NCBI GenBank assembly: GCA_913030835.1
Contig: CAJWDP010000009.1
Location: 1 to 64,000, forward strand
Direction of reading: 5' to 3'
Source: an uncultured Flavobacteriales bacterium
Lineage (GTDB): Bacteria; Bacteroidota; Bacteroidia; Flavobacteriales_D; Parvicellaceae
Length of the DNA stretch: 64,000 nucleotides
A model generated the notes under the pieces. That model had not been told where the DNA came from and ran no database searches. It saw nothing but the letters and a program-made list of their open reading frames with translations. Shown here in pieces: positions 54,093 through 63,155 of this stretch. Positions within the stretch are counted from its first letter, which is position 1. Each line of letters begins with the position of its first letter. Position numbers and translations under genes: made by a program.

Positions 54093-54485
54093 TCAGGCTA
54101 TCGCCTTTGTCCGAATGGCACTGAATTCAAAAGGTATACTTACCATAAAAGAATAATCCTGACCGACTTCAAACATATCATCGTCGCTTTCTTTATATAC
54201 CCACGTTACTTTAACATTTTCCCCTCTTTCAACCAGGTCATTCAGTTTATACATCAAAAAGAGAATTCTTTTTGAAGAAGAAATATTAAAAAACTCCAGC
54301 TCGATGCGCATATGTATTGCGCCAACCTTAAGTTTAGCAAATTCATCAAACCATTCAAGTATTGGCTTGTAAAAGGCATCTGCATCCTCAGGAATAGATT
54401 TACCAACAATATTAAAAATTCCAGATTCCGGAGAGAAGTTTACTTCAGGTGTATTTTCAGTTCCCTGTATATATAATTGGTGCAT
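54093..54485 (-). CDS. SiaC-family regulatory protein (DUF1987), second paralogue
   Basis: The 130-residue protein has the same signatures as the copy at 16783: MHQLYIQGTENTPEVNFSPE, GKSIPEDADAFYKPILEW and a EFFNISSSKRI segment equivalent to the SiaC phosphosite loop. It lies about 105 bp downstream of the LytTR regulator gene on the same strand, perhaps in the same transcript. No SiaA or SiaB homologue is in the window. Confidence 0.85.
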   Translation of the reverse strand: MHQLYIQGTENTPEVNFSPESGIFNIVGKSIPEDADAFYKPILEWFDEFAKLKVGAIHMRIELEFFNISSSKRILFLMYKLNDLVERGENVKVTWVYKESDDDMFEVGQDYSFMVSIPFEFSAIRTKAIA

Positions 54486-54590
54486 GCTCTACGTTTGATA
54501 CTCCAATATCTCAATAATAGTTATAAGTTTTACAAAAATTCTACAAACCAAAAAATGTAGAAGATAAATCGAATTAAATATCCGATTAAC

Positions 54591-55325
54591 CTACAAACTC
54601 TTAACCTCTTTAAACTTAGAGGCTTGTCTTCTTGATACTTCTATTTTTCGACCATCGTCCAATGTCAACTGCAGCCCACCATTGAACCAATTCTCTATTT
54701 TTTCAATACAGTTTAAATTAACAATGTATTTTCGATTAGCTCTAAAGAAATAATCCGGATCGAGACGATCATTCAGCTTATTTAAAGACTTAAGAATTAG
54801 AGGTTTACAATCATCAAAAAACACACGGACATAATTACCGTGAGACTCGAACAGCCGTACATCAGCTAATTTTACAAACCAACATTTCTCCCCATCCTTT
54901 AAAAATATCTGATCAGTGATCCTCAATAATTTACCATTTTGTTCAGGTGCATTGATTTGTATGTCCTCCGGGGGTTCTGAAGACTCTCCAAGTTTCTCAA
55001 TTGCTGACTCAAGTCTATCCAATTCCACCGGTTTAAGAAGATAATCCAACGCATTAACTTCAAACGCTTTAATGGCATATTCATCGTAGGCTGTAACAAA
55101 AATTACTTTAGGAGCGGTTTCCAATTCTTCAAGCAAATCAAACCCTGATTTTTCAGGCATATTGATGTCCAAAAACAACAGGTCCGGATTATTCTTCTCA
55201 ATGCTGATCAACGCTTCATCAACGTTTGAACACATGTCAACTACTTCTATTTCATTGAACCCCTCAAGCAATTTATTCAGCTCTTTTCTGGCCAAGCGTT
55301 CATCATCTATAATGATTGTTTTCAT
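54591..55325 (-). CDS. LytTR-family response regulator
   Basis: The 244-residue protein has a receiver domain with Asp53 in LLFLDINMPEKSG, Lys in DYLLKPVELDRL, and a C-terminal LytTR DNA-binding domain (LADVRLFESHGNYVRVFF, YFFRANRKYIVNLNCIEKIE, VSRRQASKFKEV). LytTR proteins bind short direct repeats upstream of envelope or exopolymer genes. It is one base after the kinase stop, a tightly linked pair. Target genes are not known; a possible one is the adjacent SiaC-like gene. Confidence 0.95.
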   Translation of the reverse strand: MKTIIIDDERLARKELNKLLEGFNEIEVVDMCSNVDEALISIEKNNPDLLFLDINMPEKSGFDLLEELETAPKVIFVTAYDEYAIKAFEVNALDYLLKPVELDRLESAIEKLGESSEPPEDIQINAPEQNGKLLRITDQIFLKDGEKCWFVKLADVRLFESHGNYVRVFFDDCKPLILKSLNKLNDRLDPDYFFRANRKYIVNLNCIEKIENWFNGGLQLTLDDGRKIEVSRRQASKFKEVKSL

Positions 55326-55326
55326 A

Positions 55327-56400
55327 TCAGTTCATTTTATCCAAAGGTATTTCAATTTGCGTTTTTACGAAGCCATTTTCATTTCCAATGGTCATCGTCG
55401 CATGGCTACCAAAAATTATATTCAATCTTTTTTTGGAATTTTCAAGTCCAATCCCCGTTGATCTTTTTTGCTTATCTGGGCGATACGTTCCCGAATTGAG
55501 TACCTCTATTACCAGTTTTTCACTTCGAACATCCCCTGAAATAATGATTTGTCCTCCCTCACTGAGATTTGAAATTCCGTGCTTCACAGCATTTTCAGCA
55601 AGAGTTTGAAGTAATAAAGGAGGGAATTGTTTTGTCAATAATTCAGGCGTTATTTTTATGTCATAATTCAACCGTTCTTCGAACCTAATTTTCTCCAAAT
55701 CGAGATAATCCCTTACAATTTCTACTTCCTCACCAAAAGTTTGCAGGTGCTTTTTACCCGACAGAAGTGTGCTCCTTAGCAATTTCGACAATTTCGTTAT
55801 GGCCGATTTAGCTCGGTCGGGATCCTCATCTATAAGTGCTCTGATGCTGTTCATTGAATTAAACATGAAATGGGGATTTAATTGTGCCCGAAGATTGAGC
55901 AATTCAATTTCGTTTTTTGAAGAACTTAACTTTATATTCTTGATCTCCTGATCCCGAGCCCTCTCGAAAAAATGGAATCCAAAATAAATGACCGACCAAA
56001 AGAAAAAATAAATACTGAAACTAAATAACTGTTTCAAATTGACCGACAATACGCCACCGAATAGATCGCTTTGACCACGGAAAAAATCAATTGTCAATTC
56101 AACAGTCAAAAATAGAGCTCCCATCAATATACTGGACAAAAGCACTAATGGAATTAAAGGTAAAACTTTCAACTTCAGCCAATTCAACTTTAGAATTATG
56201 AACCGTAGAATCTGTGACAATCCTATTCCCGTAATAAAAAATCCGGCAGCCTCTGCAATTGTAATCCAGCTCACTTCCTCCTGTTGGAAAAGCAACCCCA
56301 TAGTAATCAGCGCTCCCCAGCCTACACTCTGCGCAATCCAATATGAAATAATCTTGTTCAACCTTTTGTCTTTTGCTCTAGGCAGAGTTCCAAATAACAA
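55327..56400 (-). CDS. LytS-type sensor histidine kinase
   Basis: The membrane-bound kinase has about four hydrophobic segments (residues 18-165) and a His_kinase domain with the phospho-acceptor in LNLRAQLNPHFMFNSMNSIR, followed by an HATPase with ENAVKHGISN and STGIGLENSKKRL. No ATG exists before the first TM. The frame offers TTG at 56400 (an in-frame TGA lies 5 codons earlier) or TTG at 56361 (MNKIISYWIAQSVGWG), which looks more like homologues. It pairs with the LytTR regulator directly downstream. Confidence 0.92.
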   Translation of the reverse strand: MLFGTLPRAKDKRLNKIISYWIAQSVGWGALITMGLLFQQEEVSWITIAEAAGFFITGIGLSQILRFIILKLNWLKLKVLPLIPLVLLSSILMGALFLTVELTIDFFRGQSDLFGGVLSVNLKQLFSFSIYFFFWSVIYFGFHFFERARDQEIKNIKLSSSKNEIELLNLRAQLNPHFMFNSMNSIRALIDEDPDRAKSAITKLSKLLRSTLLSGKKHLQTFGEEVEIVRDYLDLEKIRFEERLNYDIKITPELLTKQFPPLLLQTLAENAVKHGISNLSEGGQIIISGDVRSEKLVIEVLNSGTYRPDKQKRSTGIGLENSKKRLNIIFGSHATMTIGNENGFVKTQIEIPLDKMN

Positions 56401-56549
56401 TGTACGTGATATTCAAAATATCACCCTATACTTTTGTCTAGAAATCCTACATCCGTAAATAAATAAGTTCGATTCACTCGTTAATTTAAATATATTGAGA
56501 CTAGATTGTATACGAATTACACAAACGGTTTATATTCACCATATACCAT

Positions 56550-57143
56550 ATGAATTATCTTGCACACCTGGTATTAAGTCGTCACGATCCGAAATGTTTA
56601 TTGGGCAATTTTATTGGGGATGAAGTAAAAGGTAAGGCCTACCAAAACTATCCTAATGACATAGCTTTAGGGATTAAGATGCACAGGGCAATAGACAATT
56701 TTATGGATTCTCATCCGGTTGTAAAAGAGAGTAAAACCAGAATCAGGCCGTCGCAGGGAAAATTTTCGGGAGTTGTTCTTGATGTCTTCTATGATTATTT
56801 ATTGTGCAAAAACTGGAATAGGTATATCGATCAAGAATTCGGTGACTTTATTGAAGACATCTATTCTCAGCTTCGTCAGCAAAAAGATCTAATGCCCCGC
56901 TTTTCTCAGCTAATCATAGAGAAAATGGTTGAGGGCGATTGGCTTGGAAACTATCAAAAGATAGCTGGAATTGAACGTGCATTGACAGGGCTGTCCAGGC
57001 GAACTCCATACAAGAATAATATGTCGAGCGCCGCTACTTTACTTGAACAACAAGAGCAGCAATTCAGTCAGGAATTCAATATTTATTTTCCACAGGTAAT
57101 CGATTTCTGTGCACTATTTTTATCCGAACATGGCCAAGCTTAA
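56550..57143 (+). CDS. acpH: Acyl carrier protein phosphodiesterase
   Basis: The 197-residue protein starts MNYLAHLVLSRHDPKCLLGN with the family's FIGDEVKG, the HRAIDNFMDSHPVV segment with the metal-binding His/Asp, and VVLDVFYDYLLCKNW. This is the AcpH (DUF479) HD-like fold that removes 4'-phosphopantetheine from ACP. A near-consensus -7 element (TATATTCAC at 56531) precedes the gene. Its end overlaps the Smr gene by 14 bp. Confidence 0.93.
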   Translation: MNYLAHLVLSRHDPKCLLGNFIGDEVKGKAYQNYPNDIALGIKMHRAIDNFMDSHPVVKESKTRIRPSQGKFSGVVLDVFYDYLLCKNWNRYIDQEFGDFIEDIYSQLRQQKDLMPRFSQLIIEKMVEGDWLGNYQKIAGIERALTGLSRRTPYKNNMSSAATLLEQQEQQFSQEFNIYFPQVIDFCALFLSEHGQA

Positions 57144-57384
57144 ACTCGATCTTCACGACATCTACAACAAAGGGAATTTAATTGATGAATCTCTCGAACA
57201 AATTATAGAAGAGGCAATTGACAAAAAAATTAAGCTTGTAGAAATAATACCTGGTAAGGGTTCAGGACAATTAAAAAAGAGGGTATTGCGTTTCTTAGAA
57301 AAGAAAGAAATTAAGCGGAAATACCACAGATTGGAAAAAGATTCCAAAAACTGGGGACGCTTGTTTATTCATTTCAGGCATTAA
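57130..57384 (+). CDS. Small Smr-domain protein
   Basis: From the ATG at 57130 the protein has 84 residues: a lone Smr domain with the LDLHDIY motif at the start and IIPGKGSGQLKKRVLRFLEK, the conserved G-K-G-S-G loop. Smr domains are often nucleic-acid nicking or binding modules, here likely RNA- or ribosome-related. It overlaps acpH by 14 bp, suggesting co-expression. Confidence 0.88.
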   Translation: MAKLKLDLHDIYNKGNLIDESLEQIIEEAIDKKIKLVEIIPGKGSGQLKKRVLRFLEKKEIKRKYHRLEKDSKNWGRLFIHFRH

Positions 57385-57448
57385 TCGTATAAATCAGTTA
57401 AATAGTAATATTTTTAGACACTTTTATGGCTTTTTGAACCATACCTTG

Positions 57449-57457
57449 TAAATTTGT
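57449..57457 (+). promoter_or_regulatory. Possible -7 element for the downstream secreted-protein gene
   Basis: TAAATTTGT at 57449-57457 matches TAnnTTTG and ends 5 bp before the preferred GTG start at 57463. No TTTG lies at 19-21 bp upstream. Confidence 0.3.
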
Positions 57458-57462
57458 TGTCA

Positions 57463-58281
57463 GTGAAACCACTTTTTCAAATAATTATCTTGTTCGCTGT
57501 GTGCCTATTTATGTCATTCAGTCCTCCCATCAATGATACTGGTGATAGAGAGGGAGTAATCATATTGGAAGGCAAGTATCAAAACAGGAATATTTACGTG
57601 GCTAATCCATACCCGGAAAACGGCGTGGGTTATTGCACTTATGAAGTTAGAGTAAACGGAGAGATCATTCCGGATGAAGTCCATGGTAAAGCGTTTGAAA
57701 TTGACCTCAAACAATTCAAATTTAAGACTGGAGAAAAGGTCGTTATTGAAATAAAACATAAGAATGGATGTGCACCCAAAGTGCTGAACCCTGCAGGATT
57801 AAAGCCGAAGCCAACCTTTAACATTGAAAGCATAAACCTAGATTCCACAGGAGTATTGACATGGAAAACCTCTAACGAATCAGGCGCGCTTGACTACATT
57901 GTCCAGCAATTTAAATGGAACAAATGGGTGGATGTAGGGCAAATTGCAGGAATTGGTAATCCTCAGATTCACGATTACTTGTTTAAGGTTCAGTTAATTT
58001 CTGGAAATAACAAGTTCAGAGTTATTCAACGTAACTACGAAGGGAAAATAAAAAAGAGTGTATCGGTCACTCTAGAATCAGAAATACCAAAACTTACCTT
58101 TGTTTACAACAAGCGAACAAAAGAAGTTGTCTTCTCGCTCCCAACTCAATTCGAAGTTCACGACGTTTATGGAAGGTTGGTGAAGAGAGGATACGGTGAT
58201 GTTGTCAGCGTGTCCAACTTAGAGAAAGCAGAATATTACCTTAGCTATGATAATACCACGGATATCTGCAATCTGAAATGA
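57463..58281 (+). CDS. Secreted protein of unknown function
   Basis: The GTG at 57463 gives 272 residues starting MKPLFQIIILFAVCLFMSF, a signal peptide; TTG at 57454 is 3 codons upstream. A Cys-containing N-terminal domain (GVGYCTYEVRVNGEIIPD, VIEIKHKNGCAPKVLNPAGL) is followed by a fibronectin-like segment (LTWKTSNESGALDYIVQQFK). The C-terminal stretch (SLPTQFEVHDVYGRLVKRG) resembles a degenerate sorting-domain core, but its YPNP motif is missing. It is a probable periplasmic or outer-membrane-associated protein. It is followed 10 bp later by a lipoprotein gene. Confidence 0.75.
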   Translation: MKPLFQIIILFAVCLFMSFSPPINDTGDREGVIILEGKYQNRNIYVANPYPENGVGYCTYEVRVNGEIIPDEVHGKAFEIDLKQFKFKTGEKVVIEIKHKNGCAPKVLNPAGLKPKPTFNIESINLDSTGVLTWKTSNESGALDYIVQQFKWNKWVDVGQIAGIGNPQIHDYLFKVQLISGNNKFRVIQRNYEGKIKKSVSVTLESEIPKLTFVYNKRTKEVVFSLPTQFEVHDVYGRLVKRGYGDVVSVSNLEKAEYYLSYDNTTDICNLK

Positions 58282-58291
58282 TTCATTTCCT

Positions 58292-58951
58292 ATGCGAAGA
58301 TGCCCTTTACGTTTTATTATTACCGTACTTCCCTTTTTGTTATTAGTAAATTCTTGTAAAAAGAACAATCAGGCAACCATCACTATTTCAGGTACAATCT
58401 CAGATTCTGCGGGAACAATTGCGGCAGCAAATGTGCAGTTGTCTGTAAACGAGATAAAAAATGGAACGTATTCCAATTCATTCGAAACGTTTTATTCTGG
58501 CACAACCGGTTCCGACGGATTTTTTAGCCATACGTTCGACACGTATAACGCTATTGAATATAAAATTGATGTGATATCCGAAAACAGATTCGATCAATCA
58601 TTGACTATTGATCCAGATGACTTAGACATTAATCAGGTGAACACCTATAATTTCTATCTCGATCCGCAAGCATGGTTTAAGGTGAACTTGCAAAATACAA
58701 GCCCCGTTGATTCGAATGATTTTCTTCTTTTTCAAATTACATCTCCTCAACCTTCTTGCTCTGGATGCTGCAACAATCTTGTACTTCCGTTCCCCGGAGA
58801 ATTTATTGACACCACACTGAAGTGCATGGCCGCAGGAAATGATGTGCTGCACTTGTCATGGACGGTGACCAAGTTTGGGTTCCCGAATCAGTTTGAAGAT
58901 TCACTCTATTGTGCTACTGGAGATACCGCTGAATACAGCATTTCTTATTGA
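58292..58951 (+). CDS. Lipoprotein with carboxypeptidase-regulatory-like domain
   Basis: The 219-residue protein has a lipoprotein signal (lipobox VNSC; RFIITVLPFLLLVNSC). A CRD-like beta-sandwich follows: ITISGTISDSAGTIAAANVQ, TTGSDGFFSHTFDTYNAIEY. A Cys-rich patch (SCSGCCNNL) may bind metal or form disulphides. It lies 10 bp after the previous secreted gene and probably shares its transcript. Function unknown. Confidence 0.75.
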   Translation: MRRCPLRFIITVLPFLLLVNSCKKNNQATITISGTISDSAGTIAAANVQLSVNEIKNGTYSNSFETFYSGTTGSDGFFSHTFDTYNAIEYKIDVISENRFDQSLTIDPDDLDINQVNTYNFYLDPQAWFKVNLQNTSPVDSNDFLLFQITSPQPSCSGCCNNLVLPFPGEFIDTTLKCMAAGNDVLHLSWTVTKFGFPNQFEDSLYCATGDTAEYSISY

Positions 58952-58962
58952 TCGGCTCATTA

Positions 58963-60735
58963 CTACTTTACCATTAAACCGGCTGAACGGACGCTATCCT
59001 CGGTCACTAATACAATCTGATATGCACCAGAGCTATAATCGGTCACATCTAAGAAATATTTCCGTGAATTACCTATGAACTTTCCTGTGTGGATTGTCTC
59101 TATTTCCTTTCCTAAAACATCGTATACTTTTAATTGTCCATTAAATTCATTCGAGTTATTTATCTCGATGCACGTCAAGCCCGAAGATGGATTTGGAAAT
59201 ACACGACCCAATTCAATATCATCATCAATTACCTCCGCAGCTCCGTCAACAAGGAAATGAAAATACCCTTCCGGCGCAGGCATGGGCCTAACCTGTGACT
59301 TTCCGGAGTTCGCATTTGCCTGGATGTAATAATACACTCTAGTACCCGCCGGCTGAGCAGGAATGTCTGCGGTCCAAGTATCAGTAGAAGAATTGGCCAT
59401 TGAAACTGCGGTGTAGGTGCCTGCAAAGTCAGTTTTATAGTAAAGAGTAGCATCAGAAATACCCGACCGATGCATAATCAAGGCCTCTACCGAATAAGGT
59501 ACAGTCGTATTTGCCGTGTTGGGTAATTCCTGATGTGATATGAGCAGTGGATCCTCTACCCCAATTGCTTTAGTTATACAATGAATTGCTCCTCCCGATC
59601 CAATGATGTTAGCACCGGAATTGTCACAATCAATTCCAATCACCTCATATCCAGGCATAGATTCCCGTAAAATTCTTAGTCCAATGGAATCATATTCCTC
59701 TCTGTAAGTAGGAACCAACACTTTGTTATTCACTATTAAGTTGTTCGCATACGTTCGATAATATGCGCCACTCCAGGTTCCATTTGGATATCCACCGGAG
59801 GTGCTGGGAACCATCGGAATTCGAACAATCTTGTAAGGAGTACCGAAAACAGAGACATAATTGTCCTGGATATATTGAATGTTCATTTCAATTTGCGGTC
59901 CGTCCGAAACACCTATTGGAAATTCTCCTACTAGTAGCGTTTCTTCATCCAACAACTTCATGTGCATATCAATGTGGTGAATATCATCAAATGGCAAAGT
60001 AGTCATCTTTACATACGTGTCAATTCCCATCCAATCAGACATCAACTGATCCACCTCAGCTGGCGTTTTAATGGTCAGATTGTATGCTCCTCCACTTCCA
60101 TTTTCTTCATCTACTAATAGCGAAGAAAAACCGGTACCAAATCCATCGGCCATAAAATTGCCCCCGGTATGCACCAGATCAGTACCTGACTGCGACATTT
60201 CATAGACCGGAATTCCTTTGTAATTTCCGATTGCTTCTGGTGCGGTATTGTCATCCGGACGGCTCCTGTTGTAAATCCAATCAACCAGTATAAGAGAATC
60301 CACGTAATCTTTGTAAACCGTATTTCCCCCGTAATCCCTCATCCAAATTGAATTGTAATCATCAGCAACGAACGTAACATTCGTTAATGAAACCCCATAT
60401 CCCAATAACTCGCTCTGTGCAGTAGCAGCATTATCACACAGGATCAGCACTTCACACTCCGTCTGCGCTTCCTCCACAATTTGCGCAAGAATACTCTTGT
60501 AGCTGGTCCATGTGATACAAATAGACTGTACTTCTTCCCACTCTGCCATTGTTCGCAAATTACCTGTGGGCTGTGTTGTAATTACAGTCTTCTGACTGTG
60601 CGCATATGAATTTCTGTATTCTATAATTGCTTCCTTATCCTGCTCTGCTTCAGTGGAGTGGATTGGAGTTATCTCCTGAGCATTGATGTGCAGTACATAG
60701 AGGATTGAAGAAAATAGTATTAGTAAATGTTTCAT
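58963..60735 (-). CDS. T9SS-sorted peptidylarginine/agmatine deiminase-like enzyme
   Basis: The 590-residue protein has a signal peptide (MKHLLILFSSILYVLHINAQ). The guanidino-group-modifying catalytic domain spans about 65-400, with Asp134 in SIWMRDYGGNTVY, His254/Asp256 in DDIHHIDMHMKLL and nucleophile Cys386 in GSGGAIHCITKAIG. This is the active-site set of Porphyromonas PAD. An Ig-like domain follows (about 410-500), then a type A T9SS sorting domain (VFPNPSSGLTCIEI, YDVLGKEIE). It probably deiminates arginine residues or agmatine-like substrates outside the cell. P. gingivalis PPAD has the same layout and export route. The gene stands alone. Confidence 0.88.
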   Translation of the reverse strand: MKHLLILFSSILYVLHINAQEITPIHSTEAEQDKEAIIEYRNSYAHSQKTVITTQPTGNLRTMAEWEEVQSICITWTSYKSILAQIVEEAQTECEVLILCDNAATAQSELLGYGVSLTNVTFVADDYNSIWMRDYGGNTVYKDYVDSLILVDWIYNRSRPDDNTAPEAIGNYKGIPVYEMSQSGTDLVHTGGNFMADGFGTGFSSLLVDEENGSGGAYNLTIKTPAEVDQLMSDWMGIDTYVKMTTLPFDDIHHIDMHMKLLDEETLLVGEFPIGVSDGPQIEMNIQYIQDNYVSVFGTPYKIVRIPMVPSTSGGYPNGTWSGAYYRTYANNLIVNNKVLVPTYREEYDSIGLRILRESMPGYEVIGIDCDNSGANIIGSGGAIHCITKAIGVEDPLLISHQELPNTANTTVPYSVEALIMHRSGISDATLYYKTDFAGTYTAVSMANSSTDTWTADIPAQPAGTRVYYYIQANANSGKSQVRPMPAPEGYFHFLVDGAAEVIDDDIELGRVFPNPSSGLTCIEINNSNEFNGQLKVYDVLGKEIETIHTGKFIGNSRKYFLDVTDYSSGAYQIVLVTEDSVRSAGLMVK

Positions 60736-60864
60736 TTGTAAATCTAAACTTGATGCGATTTAAATTTACAATTAATCCGTCATAACCATAAATAATTGTA
60801 GCGAACTGTCCTGGCATGGACCACTTTATGGAAATATCAATACTTTTGATACAGACCTGTGTTT

Positions 60865-62280
60865 ATGAAAAAAATACTCTTTTCCGTTTTCACGCTTATT
60901 TCTATCGGGATGTTCGCACAGAAACTGGATGTGCGTTGGTCTACATTAGTGGAGCCCGGAGTGGGAAAAAGTCAGCATTTTATTCCCTTAGGGCAGTCCG
61001 ATGAAGAATCTTTTGTAGGAACCATTTCAAATTCAAAAGGAACAATTACTGAATTGGTTAAAATCGATTCAGATTTGAACAATAACATCAAAATTAAACT
61101 TGATTTTGAGGAAGAAACTACCGAAGCCTCCTTCATTTTGCATGGGCGAGTTGTCGTTTTCACTTCCAAAACAGAAGGCAATTACAAAACTATTTACGCG
61201 CGCTTTGCAGAAGGGAATAATCTTAGCGAACCGAGGGTAATTATTAAAAACAGCATAAAGGGTAGCAAATTTCATTTTTCAGCTGCACCTAATGGCAAAT
61301 ACTTAGGTATTATCTCGGATGCTCCTTATTTAAAAGGCAAAAATGAGGAAATACTTACCTGGATATTGGATGACCAATTGAACGAAAAGCGGTTTTATAA
61401 GCTGGCCTTGACCAACAAAAATATGAAAGTCAAAATCAATGTCCCCGTTATGTCGAATTCAGGAGATCTATACATCATTAAACGATATAAAAACGGATCT
61501 GATAACAATTATTATGTTTTTTCCATAAATGAAGCCTCGGAGAGACATCAACGAAAGACGCTAACTCTAATGGGTAAAAGGATTGCCGATCTGGTCTATG
61601 CACTCGACTATTCCAATCATCTTCGCATTGCAGGGTTCTATTCTTCTCATAGTTATAACGTTTATGAAGGAGACTTCTATTTTGAGCTGGACAATACAAC
61701 CAAAGCGGTTCAATTTCAGCAAAATAGTTTTGATGGTTCATTTTTAATTGAAGCGGAGGGTAAAAAGAACTATAAAAAGTATGGGGGGCTAATGAATTTC
61801 AAAATCAATGAAATGTTGCTACTTGATGATCATGTTTACTTCACGGCAAACCATCAGAAAAGAATAAAATTGGATGAAGGCAAAGGTGAAACCATGCAAT
61901 ATGTAAAAAACAAAATGGTTGTGATCTGTCTGAAAAAAAATGGCGAACCATCGTTCTACAAAACGATTACTCTTAATCAGGAATCAACAGGAGATTATGG
62001 GTTTTGGAATCAGAATAAAATGTTGGTTTTGGGCGATACGCTTTCCGTATTAACCAACCATAAAGTCAATGGAAAAATAGTGTTGAAACAAACCACGATT
62101 TCGAAGGATAAATCAGTTCAAACGATAGAACTATCTGACATTTTCTTATTGAAAGAACAACCAATGGGAATTGATCTTAAAAATATAAAGGCACTGAAGG
62201 ATGGGTTCATCGCACCGGGTTGGAATATTCATAGAAATAAAGCAACAATCGGACTGATCAGCACATCAGCAAAGGAATGA
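60865..62280 (+). CDS. Secreted protein of unknown function, propeller-like
   Basis: From the ATG at 60865 the protein has 471 residues with a signal peptide (MKKILFSVFTLISIGMFAQ). The mature part is a series of beta-rich blades with Lys-rich loops (EEETTEASFILHGRVVVFTS, LRIAGFYSSHSYNVYEGDF, NKMLVLGDTLSVLTNHK), suggesting a propeller. The family is not recognised and no C-terminal sorting domain was seen. GTG at 60859 is not needed. Confidence 0.75.
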   Translation: MKKILFSVFTLISIGMFAQKLDVRWSTLVEPGVGKSQHFIPLGQSDEESFVGTISNSKGTITELVKIDSDLNNNIKIKLDFEEETTEASFILHGRVVVFTSKTEGNYKTIYARFAEGNNLSEPRVIIKNSIKGSKFHFSAAPNGKYLGIISDAPYLKGKNEEILTWILDDQLNEKRFYKLALTNKNMKVKINVPVMSNSGDLYIIKRYKNGSDNNYYVFSINEASERHQRKTLTLMGKRIADLVYALDYSNHLRIAGFYSSHSYNVYEGDFYFELDNTTKAVQFQQNSFDGSFLIEAEGKKNYKKYGGLMNFKINEMLLLDDHVYFTANHQKRIKLDEGKGETMQYVKNKMVVICLKKNGEPSFYKTITLNQESTGDYGFWNQNKMLVLGDTLSVLTNHKVNGKIVLKQTTISKDKSVQTIELSDIFLLKEQPMGIDLKNIKALKDGFIAPGWNIHRNKATIGLISTSAKE

Positions 62281-62300
62281 AGTGATACAAGATTCTGCTT

Positions 62301-63152
62301 TCAACCCCAGATGAGTCGTAAAAACAAACTATGCTGAACTCCTCGCTCCTTAAAAACAGAATCGTAATCCGTTAGCTTGATGGTCGTATAGATCAAGTTA
62401 TAGCCGAGATCAAAAACAAATTGCTCATTGAATTTAAATTTAACTCCACCTCCGATCAATCCACCATAACCCGTTCCTCCCGGCCTGGTTCTACCGCGAT
62501 CATTGATCACCGTTCCGTTGTTCGGATTCACAGATCCAATCCATAGGGGATCACCCACATAGTAGTCGGGCAGGTTTCTTACCTTCAAAGTATTACCAAC
62601 AAATCGGGTAGATGTAGCATTAAACGCCATCGACCAATACACAAACGTGTTGTTTTCCTGGCTCAAATAATTCTGAAAGCCAAAATTAAAGTTCAACCGC
62701 TTTTCTTCCCCTAAAATCGGCATGGTCTCAATCGTAGGCTCCGGCAAACCATTGTTCGGGTCATCAATTAAAAAAGTAACAAAATCCTGGGCTTTTAAAT
62801 TTATGATATCAACATCACCAATCAATGCAAACCCATCGCTGAGATGGTAGCCTAGATGCACACCAAGCTGCAATGCTACACTATACCTCATTTGCTCTGG
62901 AAATTCACCAAAATACCAATCGTATGCCAGTTCCTGGTCTATCTGATCCCTGTATACGGTAGTATTCAACACTCGAGATAACCCATTTGCATCTGCACCA
63001 TTGTAAAAGTTGGCAGTTTTCTTATTTCCTAGGTATCCTCCCGCATTAACTCCTATGAAGAACTTCTTCAATTCCAATGATGATTTCCCCAATTCTTGCG
63101 AATGAGAAATTACAATAGACAAGACGCAAAAGACAGTAGCAATTCTTTTCAT
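62301..63152 (-). CDS. Outer membrane beta-barrel protein
   Basis: The 283-residue protein has a signal peptide (MKRIATVFCVLSIVISHSQ). It contains alternating amphipathic strands (KFFIGVNAGGYLGN, RYSVALQLGVHLGYHLSDGF, FVFDLGYNLIYTTIKLTD) and ends with the aromatic strand LFLRLIWG typical of barrel proteins inserted by BAM. It lies 3 bp after the dehydrogenase E1 gene, though no functional link is apparent. Substrate unknown. Confidence 0.8.
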   Translation of the reverse strand: MKRIATVFCVLSIVISHSQELGKSSLELKKFFIGVNAGGYLGNKKTANFYNGADANGLSRVLNTTVYRDQIDQELAYDWYFGEFPEQMRYSVALQLGVHLGYHLSDGFALIGDVDIINLKAQDFVTFLIDDPNNGLPEPTIETMPILGEEKRLNFNFGFQNYLSQENNTFVYWSMAFNATSTRFVGNTLKVRNLPDYYVGDPLWIGSVNPNNGTVINDRGRTRPGGTGYGGLIGGGVKFKFNEQFVFDLGYNLIYTTIKLTDYDSVFKERGVQHSLFLRLIWG

Positions 63153-63155
63153 ACG

